Assembly: GCA_051891195.1 (NCBI GenBank)
Contig: JBJFEZ010000008.1
Span: 1 to 64,000 of the forward strand
Direction of reading: 5' to 3'
From: CAG-273 sp051891195
GTDB taxonomy: Bacteria > Bacillota > Clostridia > TANB77 > CAG-508
Length of the DNA: 64,000 bases
The notes beneath the pieces were generated by a model that was not told the origin of the DNA, ran no database searches, and saw nothing but the letters and a program-made list of their open reading frames with translations. Of the stretch, positions 51,682-61,531 are shown in pieces. Each line of letters starts with the position of its first letter. Within the stretch, counting starts at the first letter, position 1. The translations under genes were made by a program, and so were the position numbers.

Positions 51682-52365
51682 TTATTTTATTGATTTTTTT
51701 CTTTGCATAATAATTATTGTAAATAAAATAAATACTACTGCTAATCCCAATAAATTAGTAACTTCTGTCATTGATATAAGTCCTGCTGGGAATTTTTGAT
51801 AGTTACTCATTAAATTAATAATAGAAAATTTATCACTAATATTTGGTAGAAACCAAGAAACTACAAAAAATACTATTGTAATAACTGCTGATATAATTTG
51901 ATTTTCTGTTAAGCTAGAAATAAACATACCTATTGCAATAGCTGCCATAGCTACTAATAAAAATCCTAACATCATAACAAGTACTAGTACTATGTTTGGA
52001 GCTTTAAAAAAGCTTAAAATAGCATAATACACAAGTGATATTACTAATATTATAGCAATTAATGTAACTGCTGCAAAAAATTTGCCAAGTACTATTTGAG
52101 TAATGCTTTTTGGTGATGTTAAAAGTAATTGTTCTGTTCCATTTTTTCTTTCTTCTGCAAACATTCTCATCGTTATTATAGGAACAATAATTAATAGTCC
52201 ATACATTGCTGTGTAAAAGTATAATGCCCCCATATCATAAGCTCTTGAACTAATTGTTGTTAGTGAAAAGAATAAACTAAATACTAACATAAATACTCCA
52301 ATAGCTACGTAACCAATAGGAGATAGGAAATAACTTTTTAATTCTTTTTTATATATTGCAAACAT
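51682..52365 (-). CDS. ABC-2 type permease (GldF-like)
   Basis: 227 residues, six membrane segments. MFAIYKKELKSYFLSPIGYV and MRMFAEERKNGTEQLLLTSP are typical of the NosY/GldF-like ABC-2 permease family. Its start overlaps the stop of the ATPase gene. Substrate unknown. Confidence 0.82.
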   Translation of the reverse strand: MFAIYKKELKSYFLSPIGYVAIGVFMLVFSLFFSLTTISSRAYDMGALYFYTAMYGLLIIVPIITMRMFAEERKNGTEQLLLTSPKSITQIVLGKFFAAVTLIAIILVISLVYYAILSFFKAPNIVLVLVMMLGFLLVAMAAIAIGMFISSLTENQIISAVITIVFFVVSWFLPNISDKFSIINLMSNYQKFPAGLISMTEVTNLLGLAVVFILFTIIIMQRKKSIK

Positions 52366-53492
52366 TATTCTTTACCTCCTTTATTTTCTTTTTTATTTTG
52401 CTCTTTATTTTCTAACTTCTTTTTTGCTTTTTCTTCTTTCTTTTTTTCATATTGCTTTTTTTCTTCTGATTTTTGTTTGTTCTTTTCTTCTCTTTTTTCT
52501 AATTTTGTTTTAGATTTTTCCTTTTTCTTTTCTGGTTCTTGCTTTGTTTCTTCTTTTTGGTCAGAATTAATTAATTTTATAAAAGCATCTTCTAGGCTTG
52601 ACTCACTCTTTTTAAGCTCTAAAATTGTAATTTCTTCTTTTGGTAGCACTTCAAATAAGCTCTTTCTTAGATCTACTTCTTGAGCTGAAGTAATAGAGTA
52701 TTGTTTACTTCCATCTTGATTTTCTTTTAATAGTTTTACCTCTTCTATTTGAGCTATTTTTTCTTTTATTGAATTCATATTTTCTTTTTTATCTTCAACT
52801 GTAACAATAATTGTGTTTTTCTCTTTTGTTTTATTCTCTAGGTTTTCAGGAGTATCTATTGCAATAATTTTTCCGTTATTTATAATAATTACTCTTTCAC
52901 AAATTTGGCTTACTTCTGATAAAATATGGCTACTTAATATTACAGTATGTTTTTTACCTAATTCTTTAATTAATGTTCTAATTTCTGTAATTTGTTTTGG
53001 GTCTAGTCCTACTGTTGGTTCATCTAATATAATTACATCAGGGTTACCAACTAATGCACCAGCCATGCTTACTCTTTGTTTATATCCCCTAGACAGATTT
53101 CTAATTAACTTATTTTGTACTTCTTTTAGTCCTGTTTCCTCTAGTATTTTTGGTACCATTTCTTTTCTTTCTTTTGACTTAACACCTTTTAATTCTGCCA
53201 TATAATTAACAAATTCTTTAGCAGTTAATTCTGTATATAAAGGTACTCCTTCTGGCATATATCCAATTTGTTTTTTGGCTTTATTAGCTTTTTTTGAAAT
53301 GTCATAACCATTAATAATAATTTGCCCCTCTGTAGGTTCAATAAAACCTGTTATCATATTCATAGTTGTGGTTTTTCCAGCTCCGTTTGGTCCTAAAAAT
53401 CCAACTACTTCGCCATCTTTCACATCAAAGCTAATATTATCAACAGCTTTAATGTTAGAATATTTTTTTGTGACGTTTTTAACTTCTATCAC
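52365..53492 (-). CDS. ABC transporter ATP-binding protein
   Basis: 375 residues. Walker A GPNGAGKTT near 34-42, signature NLSRGYKQR near 135, Walker B PDVIILDEPT near 155, H-loop in SSHILSEV. After the ATPase domain comes a regulatory domain and a Lys/Glu-rich tail of about 70 residues that is unusually long. It powers the exporter with the following two genes. Confidence 0.88.
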   Translation of the reverse strand: MIEVKNVTKKYSNIKAVDNISFDVKDGEVVGFLGPNGAGKTTTMNMITGFIEPTEGQIIINGYDISKKANKAKKQIGYMPEGVPLYTELTAKEFVNYMAELKGVKSKERKEMVPKILEETGLKEVQNKLIRNLSRGYKQRVSMAGALVGNPDVIILDEPTVGLDPKQITEIRTLIKELGKKHTVILSSHILSEVSQICERVIIINNGKIIAIDTPENLENKTKEKNTIIVTVEDKKENMNSIKEKIAQIEEVKLLKENQDGSKQYSITSAQEVDLRKSLFEVLPKEEITILELKKSESSLEDAFIKLINSDQKEETKQEPEKKKEKSKTKLEKREEKNKQKSEEKKQYEKKKEEKAKKKLENKEQNKKENKGGKE

Positions 53493-53637
53493 ACTAGATT
53501 CCTCCTCTTTCTTATTTCCGTATGTTTTTATACTTTGTATATATTATCACTATATTAAATTTGTAGCAATGCTTTTAAAAATATTTCACATAGAATTTAC
53601 ATTTATGAATATATATTCAATTAAAGGAGAGCTTTAT

Positions 53638-54246
53638 ATGGACTTTATATATCCCTTTTTTATTGCATTTACAATGGTTTTTATAAGTGAACTTGGTGAT
53701 AAAACACAGCTTTTAGTTTTGTCTTTTTCTGGAAAAGATAAAACCTTTAAAATATTATTAGGCGTTGCTTTAGGTTCTCTTTTTAGTCACGGTATAGCTA
53801 TTTTATTTGGTAGTACTGTTTCTTTACTTGAAAATTCTTTTTTGCAATTTATAATTGCATTTATAACATATTCTTCTTTTATATTAATGGGAATTCTTAC
53901 TTTACTTCCTAAGAAAGAAAAATTATCAATGGAAGATAGTAAAAAGGAAAATTTTTTAAACAAAATTACAAGTTTAAAAATAAATTACTGTTTGTTAATA
54001 GCCTTTTGTATTGCTGTTGGTGAACTAGGTGACAAAACCTTTTTTGCTTCTATAGGGCTTGGCGTTCAATACCCTAATTTTAAATTTTCCTTAGTTTTAG
54101 GTGCAGTTTCAGCAATGGTTGTATGTGATTTTATTGCAATTATTTTTGGAAAGTTTTTAAATAGATATATATCAGAAATAGCTATACAAAAATTATCAGG
54201 CATTTTATTCTTAATATTTGGTGTAATTGGATTCTTTTCAATGTAA
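53638..54246 (+). CDS. GDT1/TMEM165 (UPF0016) family cation transporter
   Basis: 202 residues from ATG 53638 (AAAGGAGAGC upstream). The two signature motifs ExGDKT occur at FISELGDKTQLL and VGELGDKTFFA, one in each half of a duplicated three-helix unit. Members export Mn2+ or Ca2+. Divergent from the ABC operon. Confidence 0.85.
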   Translation: MDFIYPFFIAFTMVFISELGDKTQLLVLSFSGKDKTFKILLGVALGSLFSHGIAILFGSTVSLLENSFLQFIIAFITYSSFILMGILTLLPKKEKLSMEDSKKENFLNKITSLKINYCLLIAFCIAVGELGDKTFFASIGLGVQYPNFKFSLVLGAVSAMVVCDFIAIIFGKFLNRYISEIAIQKLSGILFLIFGVIGFFSM

Positions 54247-54310
54247 ATTTTCTTTAAAATGTAGAAAAAAGTATAATTATGTTATATAATGTGTCTGAAA
54301 GGAAATATGT

Positions 54311-55030
54311 ATGGAAGAAAATAAACCTATAACAATTCACCAAATATTTTGGTATTTTGTATTATTTAGTATTTTAGGACTAGCTATAGAAACTATTTAT
54401 GGATTTATAACTATGGGAATTATTGAAAGTAGAAAAGGTTTAATATGGGGTCCTTTTTGTCCAGTATATGGAGTAGGCGGAGTCTTTTTAATTGTTCTTT
54501 TAAATAAAATAGACAGAAAAGATTTTTTAAAATTATTTATTTATGGTTTTCTTATAGGTTCTGCTGTAGAATATATATTAAGTTATTCATTAGAGGCTAT
54601 TTATGGAGCTAGATTTTGGGATTACGCATATACAGGAAAAGATATAAATGGTAGAATATGTGTGCTATATTCTTTGTTTTGGGGAGTTTTATCTATTTTT
54701 TTAATGCGTTTTGTAAAGCCTAGAACAGATAAATTGATTAATAGAATATCCAAAAATATAAAAGGATCTGTTGAAATAGCCTTAGCAATTTTTTTAGTAA
54801 TAGATACCTTAGTAACAGTTTGGGCTATTAGCACATATGAAGATAGAGCTTTAAAAACATATTACAATGAACCAATAGTTTATTCTGAGGGTAATGGGTT
54901 TATAACTAATATAATGAATAAAATAGAAAATGAATATTTTACTAATGAACGTATGCAAAAAATATTTCCAAATTTAAGAGTAGAAACTAAAGATGGAAAT
55001 CAAGTTTTATTAAGAGATCTTATTAAATAG
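54311..55030 (+). CDS. Putative ABC-transporter type IV membrane protein (CmpB family)
   Basis: 239 residues with about five membrane segments. FWYFVLFSILGLAIETIYG, RKGLIWGPFCPVYGVGGVF and GSAVEYILSYSLEAIYGARF WDY are the conserved signature of the PF06541 family of Clostridia. Function not established. Lies 65 bases after the GDT1 gene in the same direction. Confidence 0.75.
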   Translation: MEENKPITIHQIFWYFVLFSILGLAIETIYGFITMGIIESRKGLIWGPFCPVYGVGGVFLIVLLNKIDRKDFLKLFIYGFLIGSAVEYILSYSLEAIYGARFWDYAYTGKDINGRICVLYSLFWGVLSIFLMRFVKPRTDKLINRISKNIKGSVEIALAIFLVIDTLVTVWAISTYEDRALKTYYNEPIVYSEGNGFITNIMNKIENEYFTNERMQKIFPNLRVETKDGNQVLLRDLIK

Positions 55031-55038
55031 TTATTATT

Positions 55039-55069
55039 AAAAATGCCAGTCATAATGCCTAGCATTTTT
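55039..55069. terminator. Bidirectional terminator
   Basis: AAAAATGC and GCATTTTT with partly paired interior, placed between two convergent genes. Confidence 0.6.
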
Positions 55070-55358
55070 ATTGTGGTAATATAATTTTTGGGTCTTTTTT
55101 TCTTGGTTTATAAAGTGTTATTTTGTTTCCTACTTTTTGCACAAAAGCAGAATTAGTAGAAATTGCAATTTGTTCCCCTAAAATTTTTACATCTTCTGGT
55201 GCAGTTTCTAATACATTTATTTTTATTAATTCTCTTGCTTCTAATGCATTATTTAATTGTTTTATTATTTCTTCTGATAGTCCTGCTTTTCCAATTTGAA
55301 ATATAGGATTAATTGAATTTGCTAAGCTTCTTAAATATGCTCTTTGTTTACTAGTCAT
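55068..55358 (-). CDS. yhbY: YhbY-family CRM RNA-binding protein
   Basis: 96 residues: LTSKQ-type start (MTSKQRAYLRSLANSINPIF), QIGKAGLSEEIIKQLNNALE and RELIKINVLE are the CRM-domain signature including the GxxG-like loop. It binds ribosomal precursors in ribosome assembly. Complete at the usual length. Confidence 0.88.
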   Translation of the reverse strand: MTSKQRAYLRSLANSINPIFQIGKAGLSEEIIKQLNNALEARELIKINVLETAPEDVKILGEQIAISTNSAFVQKVGNKITLYKPRKKDPKIILPQ

Positions 55359-55482
55359 ATTATTGTTCCTCTTTCTTGTTTTTTTACTGTTATATTATAT
55401 CACAAAAAAATTATTTATGGAATATTTTACTAAATATTTCACACAATTTATTATATTTAAATATAATTTACCAGGTGATTTT

Positions 55483-56418
55483 ATGCAAAAATATAGAAAT
55501 TTCAATATTGTTCCTACAAATCAAGCTTATTATTATGAACTTTTAATGCAAAATATCCAAAGTTTAAAAACAGCATATCCATTTTTAGAAACAGGCAACA
55601 TAGGTTATAGCGTACTTGGAAAGCAACTTCCATACATACGTATTGGTATAGGCAGTAAAAAAATTATGTATAATGCAGGTATGCACGCAAATGAATGGAT
55701 TACTTGTGTATTACTTATGAAATTTGTAGAGAATTTTTGTAAAAGTTATGTAATGAACGGTAATATTTATGGAAAAAATGCACAAAGTTTATTTAATAAT
55801 GTTTCTCTATACATTTTGCCTATGATGAATCCTGATGGCATTGACTTAGTAAATGGTAGAGTTGATAAAAGTAGCAGTATATATAATAACTATTTAGCAA
55901 TATCTAATAATTTTCCTAACGTGCCTTTTCCTAGCGGTTGGAAAACAAATTTTAATGGTGTGGATTTAAATTTACAGTTTCCAGCAGGATGGCTAGAAGC
56001 TAGAAGAATAAAATTTGAACAAGGTTACACTAAACCTGCACCAAGAGATTTTGTTGGTAATGGTCCTTTAACTGAACCTGAAAGTTTAGCAATATATAAC
56101 TTTACTTTAGAGAATCATTTTGCTCTTACTATTTCATATCATACTCAAGGAAAAGAAATTTATTGGAATTTTCAAAATATAAATCCACCAAATGGGTATG
56201 AAATAGGAAGAATTTTTGCAAATATCAGTGGTTATTCTTTAACAAATGTACCATATAATTCTAGTTTTGCAGGTTATAAAGATTGGTTTATTCAAAATTA
56301 CAATAGACCTGGTTATACTATAGAGGCAGGAATTGGCGAAAATCCTTTGCCTATCTATCAGTTTGAGCAAATTTATTCTGATAATGAGGGTATTTTGGTT
56401 TATGGTATGAGTATCTAA
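55483..56418 (+). CDS. M14 family zinc carboxypeptidase (gamma-D-glutamyl peptidase type)
   Basis: 311 residues from ATG 55483, which has CCAGGTGA upstream. Zinc ligands HxxE in GMHANEWIT and a later His in ISYHTQGKEIYW; catalytic Glu in YTIEAGIGENP. Resembles ENP1/YqgT-type gamma-D-glutamyl-L-diamino acid endopeptidases, which cut peptidoglycan peptides. No signal peptide is evident and there is no LysM domain, so a cytoplasmic recycling role is possible. Confidence 0.82.
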   Translation: MQKYRNFNIVPTNQAYYYELLMQNIQSLKTAYPFLETGNIGYSVLGKQLPYIRIGIGSKKIMYNAGMHANEWITCVLLMKFVENFCKSYVMNGNIYGKNAQSLFNNVSLYILPMMNPDGIDLVNGRVDKSSSIYNNYLAISNNFPNVPFPSGWKTNFNGVDLNLQFPAGWLEARRIKFEQGYTKPAPRDFVGNGPLTEPESLAIYNFTLENHFALTISYHTQGKEIYWNFQNINPPNGYEIGRIFANISGYSLTNVPYNSSFAGYKDWFIQNYNRPGYTIEAGIGENPLPIYQFEQIYSDNEGILVYGMSI

Positions 56419-57167
56419 TTAGTACTTTCAATTTCATTATTAGCTTGATATTCATACCTTCCATTAGTATATTTAAATACGGCTCCTGTAGTTGCTTTAT
56501 TTAACAAATCTTCTGGAAAGTTTACTTCTTCAAATTCAATTTTAGATGATTCAGTTAAATCACGTAAAAATCGGCTGTTGTTTAATTCTTCTGTTACTAT
56601 ATATAAATGTCCTTCTTTTCTATGTTTATCTAGGTTTACATTTTGTTTATCCAATATTTCATTTGCCATATTTGTTATTTCTTGTTGCAGTTCTTTTGTA
56701 GCAAGACTATCAATTACATATTTACCGTCTTGTGTTCTAAAAACACTATTTACTCCTATATCTTTTGGCATATCTTTTTTACTTATTTCAATTTCTTCTA
56801 TTTTTCCATTTTGCACTTTTAATACAGAATAAACATCATTATTGTAATTTCTTTTATTGTTTAACCAGTATGTCTTTTTGCTGTCTTTTACAAAATACAT
56901 AGGTTCATCAGCACTGTTTTTTTCTGCATATTTTAGTATTACGTCATCTTCTTTAAATCTTATAGCATTTTCATTTCCTGTAGTTACGTTGTTTTTAGAT
57001 AATATATCTTCTATTATTGGAACTTCTTCACTTTCAAAACCAGAATTGTTTTTAATGTTATTTTCTAAATAATTTGATAATTCCTTCATAAAATTTTGCA
57101 CAAATTTATTCTCCTTTAAATTATTAAATAAATCATTTACTAAATTTAAATTCAATATGCTTTTCAC
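56415..57167 (-). CDS. Hypothetical protein with two related C-terminal strand motifs
   Basis: 250 residues, no membrane segment. Two similar stretches, MPKDIGVNSVFRTQDGKYVI and FPEDLLNKATTGAVFKYTNG RYEY, suggest a duplicated small domain of the DUF3006 kind. Function unknown. It converges with the M14 gene, overlapping by four bases. Confidence 0.6.
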   Translation of the reverse strand: MKSILNLNLVNDLFNNLKENKFVQNFMKELSNYLENNIKNNSGFESEEVPIIEDILSKNNVTTGNENAIRFKEDDVILKYAEKNSADEPMYFVKDSKKTYWLNNKRNYNNDVYSVLKVQNGKIEEIEISKKDMPKDIGVNSVFRTQDGKYVIDSLATKELQQEITNMANEILDKQNVNLDKHRKEGHLYIVTEELNNSRFLRDLTESSKIEFEEVNFPEDLLNKATTGAVFKYTNGRYEYQANNEIESTN

Positions 57168-57268
57168 TCCTTTGTTTTATAGGGAATCTACTATTGATAA
57201 ATAGTAGTAAGAATTAAACTAGAAGTGATTATATATTGTTTTCCATAAATTTACAATAGTTTTTTAAA

Positions 57269-58033
57269 TTATTCTTCATAACTATCTCCTGTTGCATAAT
57301 CAATAACTATTCCTGGTTGTACATTATAGCAATAAACATTAAAGCAAATGCCTTGTCCATTATCTTCAATAGACCACGCTTCCATTTGAACTCCACTTGC
57401 TAATTTGTTATCTCCTTTGAATATAGGTGTAACTCTATAAAGTATATGGTTATTTTTATTATCTTTTATATATTGTGCAACTATATTTTCAAATGGCAAC
57501 ATTCCTTCTGTATTCAAATATCTTGTTCCTGTAATTAAATTCTTTTTATTGGCGTTTTCTCCTGCAAGCTGCCAACCAATTAAATGACAACGATTATATA
57601 AATATTTATCTTTTATTACATTATCATATCTTTTTTGCACCCATCCGGAAAGATCTTTAACACTTCCTATTTCACCACGTTCTTCTCCTTCTTTAGGCAT
57701 TGTTTCTTTACAGATATTTGCAAAGGCTACACCGCTTCTGCCTAATTCATCCCACTCACTATATTTTTCAAATGCTTCAGTTGTATAGTCTGTTTCTTTA
57801 AAGTATGGAATATTATTGTTTATTTCTACATAAGGACTTGATGAATATTCTGGAATTGTAGATAAATCAAATACTATATTTCCTTTTTGACTTATATTTT
57901 CTGTATTATCTATTTTATTTGTATTCTCTATGTTTGAATTTATATTTCCAAAAACTATAATACAAATTAATATTATTATTGATGTTATTAACTGCCATAT
58001 ATTTTGTTTTTTATTTCTTTTTCTTTTGCTCAT
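57269..58033 (-). CDS. Membrane-anchored DNA/RNA non-specific endonuclease
   Basis: 254 residues. Basic start and membrane segment (LITSIIILICIIVFGNINSN), then the NucA/EndA-type core: GRSGVAFANICKETMP, GWVQKRYD, NRCHLIGWQLAGENANKKNL ITGTRYLN. The His in RCHLIG and the Asn in ANKKNL are the catalytic and metal-binding residues. It degrades DNA at the cell surface, for nutrition or in DNA uptake with ComEA. Confidence 0.82.
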   Translation of the reverse strand: MSKRKRNKKQNIWQLITSIIILICIIVFGNINSNIENTNKIDNTENISQKGNIVFDLSTIPEYSSSPYVEINNNIPYFKETDYTTEAFEKYSEWDELGRSGVAFANICKETMPKEGEERGEIGSVKDLSGWVQKRYDNVIKDKYLYNRCHLIGWQLAGENANKKNLITGTRYLNTEGMLPFENIVAQYIKDNKNNHILYRVTPIFKGDNKLASGVQMEAWSIEDNGQGICFNVYCYNVQPGIVIDYATGDSYEE

Positions 58034-58075
58034 AAATTATACCTCTATTATTTATTTTTCTATACAGAAATATAT

Positions 58076-58651
58076 TTAGATTTCTATATCTTCAAATAAT
58101 GAATATACTGAGCAACCTAATAATTCGTCTATTTCTTTTTTTAGTTTTTGCGCTTCTGTAATGTGATATACCGTATTTTCGTGGCAACCTCTTCGTAGCA
58201 TAATTTCAATTATTCTTTGTTCTAATATCATTCTTTTACTTGTACACATCAAATCACATAAATTTATTATTTTTTCATAAATTGTATATTTATGATTTTT
58301 TATAAATTCTGTTCTAAATGGTATATCTGCTGGAATACCTCCTGCAGTACACATATAATCATTATTTAAGTAGGAATGTGTTAAGCATATATTGCAATAT
58401 TCATCATCATAGCCTAATTCTTTTAAATAATTATATCCATTTATAATGTGATTTTTAAAATCTCCTGTTCTTTTTCCTATATCGTGAATGTATCCTAATG
58501 AGGTTGCTTTATCAACATCAAGATTAAGCTTTTTAGCAATAATTCCTGCTGTTTCTCCAACACATTTTGAATGTTTAATCCACCCAAAATCTGTTGTTGT
58601 TTGTTCCGCTTCTTTTAATAATTCTAGTGCTTTTTTACTTGTTAATTTCAT
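58076..58651 (-). CDS. HD-domain hydrolase
   Basis: 191 residues. HD motif YIHDIGKRTGDFKNH preceded by WIKHSKCVGETAG and followed by LTHSYLNNDY, the metal-binding pattern of HD phosphohydrolases. Probably acts on a nucleotide; substrate unknown. Confidence 0.8.
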   Translation of the reverse strand: MKLTSKKALELLKEAEQTTTDFGWIKHSKCVGETAGIIAKKLNLDVDKATSLGYIHDIGKRTGDFKNHIINGYNYLKELGYDDEYCNICLTHSYLNNDYMCTAGGIPADIPFRTEFIKNHKYTIYEKIINLCDLMCTSKRMILEQRIIEIMLRRGCHENTVYHITEAQKLKKEIDELLGCSVYSLFEDIEI

Positions 58652-58823
58652 AATTTGTACTCCTTAACTTCACATTTTTTTACTAATAGTACCTTTATAA
58701 TTTCTATAAAACATAATATTTATAGAAATTAGCTGATGAAATAATGAGCAAGTTGTCCTATTTTTGTGTATTTATTCTACCATATAGTATATTTTTTTAC
58801 AATAAATTATTTTTGGTATAACA

Positions 58824-58855
58824 AAAGAGGTTTTCTACCTTTAGAAAACCTCTTT
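58824..58855 (-). terminator. Terminator
   Basis: AAAGAGGTTTTCT pairs with AGAAAACCTCTTT around a short loop. It ends the membrane-protein gene at 58874. Confidence 0.75.
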
Positions 58856-58873
58856 GATATTTATTTTTTAATT

Positions 58874-59659
58874 TTATAAAGTTATACCTAAATAAGAAAA
58901 TACTAATTTAACAACATAGTAAATTCCAATAATTAAAGCAAATTTCCAGAAATAATTTTCATTTTCTTTTTCATCTGATAGTTCCTTTATAGCAAAGAAT
59001 AAAAGCACTGTAGATAATATACCACAGAATCCTGAAAATAATGAGGTAATTCTTGTAATTTGTGTATCAATTATTGTTAGTAATGAAACAATACTTGCTA
59101 TAACAACAGGAATTTTTGCAACCATTATTGTACTTGCTATATTTAAGAATGATTTATTTTTATTTTTCTTAAATACATATACTAAACCTGATAATGCTCC
59201 AACAGATATCACTGGAGTTACTAGGTCTTTTATTATTTCTAATAAATTTGAAAATAAATGTTTAAAGAAATATTCAATACCTCCAAAATATCTAAATAAA
59301 GAATTGCTAATGATGTAAAAGATGTCTTTTACAAATATAGCTATAATCCAAACAAGTAATATTATAATAGCTATTTTTAAAACCTTATTTTTAGACTCTG
59401 ATGCAGATTTTTTTATTCCTTCTATTGGATTTTTGAAAAAGTCTTTTAAAAAATCTTTAGCAGCTTTAGATTCTTTTTTTAAATCAGCACTTTTTATTGT
59501 TTCTTTTACTTCTTTAATAGTTTTTTCTGCTTCTTTTTTTATTTCTTCGCTACTATTATTGCTTTCTTTTTCTTCTTTTGTATTATTTTCCTCTTGTTTT
59601 ACTTCTTCTTCCTTTTTTATTTCTTCGTTCTTATTTTCTTCTTTTTGGTTTTCTTCCAT
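58874..59659 (-). CDS. Membrane protein with long acidic N-terminus
   Basis: 261 residues from ATG 59659; AAAGGA is better spaced for it than for the ATG three codons earlier. The first 60 residues are Glu/Lys repeats, then FLKDFFKNPIEGIKKSASES and five membrane segments. YIP1-like proteins have a similar layout (KNPIEGI motif before the membrane helices), but this is tentative. No function known. Confidence 0.6.
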   Translation of the reverse strand: MEENQKEENKNEEIKKEEEVKQEENNTKEEKESNNSSEEIKKEAEKTIKEVKETIKSADLKKESKAAKDFLKDFFKNPIEGIKKSASESKNKVLKIAIIILLVWIIAIFVKDIFYIISNSLFRYFGGIEYFFKHLFSNLLEIIKDLVTPVISVGALSGLVYVFKKNKNKSFLNIASTIMVAKIPVVIASIVSLLTIIDTQITRITSLFSGFCGILSTVLLFFAIKELSDEKENENYFWKFALIIGIYYVVKLVFSYLGITL

Positions 59660-59821
59660 TTTTATCATCCTTTCTTATTAAATTAATATTATTAAAATAC
59701 AAAAAATATGAAAAGTAAATAAATTTTAATAAAATTTTAATAAAAGAAATATTTTTTTTAAATTTGGTATACTAATATTAAAGTATTATGATACAATATC
59801 AAAAAAGAAAGGAGAAATATT

Positions 59822-61231
59822 ATGGATAAGAAAGAAGCAGAAGAATTAAAGCAAAAATTATTTAATAAAAAAGAAAATGGTTGGAATAGCAAATCAGAGC
59901 AAGAAAAACAAGAAATATTTGATTATGCTAAAGGCTATATGGACTATATGAATGCATCTAAAACAGAAAGAGAAATTATTTGTAATTCAGTAAAACTTGC
60001 AGAGCAAAATGGCTTTAAAGATATAAAGGATGTTAAAAATTTAAAACCAGGAGATAAAATATACTGGAATAATCGTGGAAAAAGTATGTATTTAGCTGTT
60101 ATTGGTCAAAATAGTATTGAAGATGGTTTAAATATAATAGGATCTCATGCAGATTCTCCAAGATTAGATTTAAAACCAAATCCACTATATGAAGACTCAG
60201 AATTTGCATATTTTAAAACTCATTATTATGGCGGCATTAAAAAATATCAATGGACAACAATTCCACTTTCAATTCACGGTGTTATTGTTAAAACAAATGG
60301 TGAAAAAGTTTTTGTAAATATTGGCGAAGATAAAGATGACCCAATCTTTACAATTACAGATTTATTGCCACATTTGGCACAAGATCAAATGAAGAAAAAG
60401 CTATCAGAAGGTATTGAAGGAGAGGATTTAAATTTACTAATAGGAAGTATTCCTTTTGATGCAGATGTTTCAGAAGCAGTAAAATTAAATGTTTTAAATA
60501 TTCTTAATCAAAAATATGGCATAACAGAAAAAGATTTGTTAAGCTCAGAAATTGAACTAGTGCCAGCTATGCAATGTAGAAGTATGGGATTTGATAATAG
60601 TATGGTAGCAGGTTATGGACAAGATGATAAAATTTGTGTTTATACATCTTTAACTGCTTTAATGGAAATTGAAAATCCTAAAAAGACAGCAATTTGTATT
60701 ATTTCAGACAAAGAAGAAGTTGGAAGTATGGGAAACACTGGTATGGAATCTCATGTTTTTGACACTTTTATATCAGAAATTTTAAATAAATTGAACGTAA
60801 ATCGTCCTAATTTATTAGAAAAAGTTTTTTGTAATTCTAAAATGTTATCAGCTGATGTAGATGCTGGTTTGGACCCAATATATGCTAGTGTTTCTGAAAA
60901 AAATAATGCTTCATATTTAGGTAGAGGAATTGGATTAAATAAATATACAGGAGCTAGAGGAAAATCAGGTGCTTCTGATGCAAATGCTGAATTTGTAGCA
61001 GAGGTTAGAAAAATATTTGAAGATAATAACATTAGATATCAACTTGCTGAACTTGGAAAAGTTGATGTTGGAGGTGGAGGTACAATCGCATATATTTTAG
61101 CCAATAAAGGTATTGATGTAATAGATTGCGGTGTTCCTGTTCTTTCAATGCATTCACCTTATGAGGTAACTAGTAAACTAGATTTATATGAAGCTCATCG
61201 CGGATATAAAGCTTTTTGGAAAAATGCCTAA
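59822..61231 (+). CDS. M18 family aspartyl aminopeptidase
   Basis: 469 residues. Zinc-site residues are in IIGSHADSPRLDLKPNP, ICIISDKEEVGSMGNTGMES, KMLSADVDAG and a C-terminal LSMHSPYEVTS. It removes acidic N-terminal residues from peptides in the cytoplasm. AGAAAGGAG ribosome site; complete length for the family. Followed by a perfect terminator. Confidence 0.9.
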   Translation: MDKKEAEELKQKLFNKKENGWNSKSEQEKQEIFDYAKGYMDYMNASKTEREIICNSVKLAEQNGFKDIKDVKNLKPGDKIYWNNRGKSMYLAVIGQNSIEDGLNIIGSHADSPRLDLKPNPLYEDSEFAYFKTHYYGGIKKYQWTTIPLSIHGVIVKTNGEKVFVNIGEDKDDPIFTITDLLPHLAQDQMKKKLSEGIEGEDLNLLIGSIPFDADVSEAVKLNVLNILNQKYGITEKDLLSSEIELVPAMQCRSMGFDNSMVAGYGQDDKICVYTSLTALMEIENPKKTAICIISDKEEVGSMGNTGMESHVFDTFISEILNKLNVNRPNLLEKVFCNSKMLSADVDAGLDPIYASVSEKNNASYLGRGIGLNKYTGARGKSGASDANAEFVAEVRKIFEDNNIRYQLAELGKVDVGGGGTIAYILANKGIDVIDCGVPVLSMHSPYEVTSKLDLYEAHRGYKAFWKNA

Positions 61232-61245
61232 TTACAATACAATGT

Positions 61246-61275
61246 AAAACGACTCTTAAATTTAAGAGTCGTTTT
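61246..61275. terminator. Bidirectional terminator
   Basis: A perfect 15-bp inverted repeat (AAAACGACTCTTAAA and its complement) with T runs both ways, between the aminopeptidase and the 45-residue gene. Confidence 0.8.
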
Positions 61276-61282
61276 CTGAGTT

Positions 61283-61420
61283 TTACCTTCCACTATGATT
61301 TATCCAAATTAAGCACTGCCTGTTGATTCCGTCACACTGTTTGGGTTTAGGACATCTATCACTTCCTTTTAACACACAAGCCACCTTTATGCCTTTAGTC
61401 TTCTTTTCTTTAGTTTCCAT
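61283..61420 (-). CDS. Small Cys-containing protein, 45 residues
   Basis: ATG 61420 after GGAGGAACTT. METKEKKTKGIKVACVLKGS then DRCPKPKQCDGINRQCLIWI. Four Cys suggest metal binding. Codon use is less AT-rich than in the neighbours and resembles the next gene upstream. No family recognised. Confidence 0.55.
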   Translation of the reverse strand: METKEKKTKGIKVACVLKGSDRCPKPKQCDGINRQCLIWINHSGR

Positions 61421-61489
61421 GGAAGTTCCTCCTTTTATAAGTACTAATATTATTATATGCACTAAATAAAAAAATATGACAAAAAAATG

Positions 61490-61511
61490 TAGCTAGGAAT
61501 TTTCCTAGCTA
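61490..61511 (-). terminator. Terminator of the 120-residue Cys-rich gene
   Basis: TAGCTAGGAA and TTCCTAGCTA form a perfect 10-bp stem; on the minus strand ATTTTTTTG follows. Confidence 0.75.
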
Positions 61512-61531
61512 CTTTTGCATGATATTTTCCC

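Noticed and set aside
53368..53637. Long N-terminal extension of the GDT1 gene
   Set aside because: The extension overlaps the ABC ATPase gene on the other strand and its promoter region; AAAGGAGAGC precedes the ATG at 53638.
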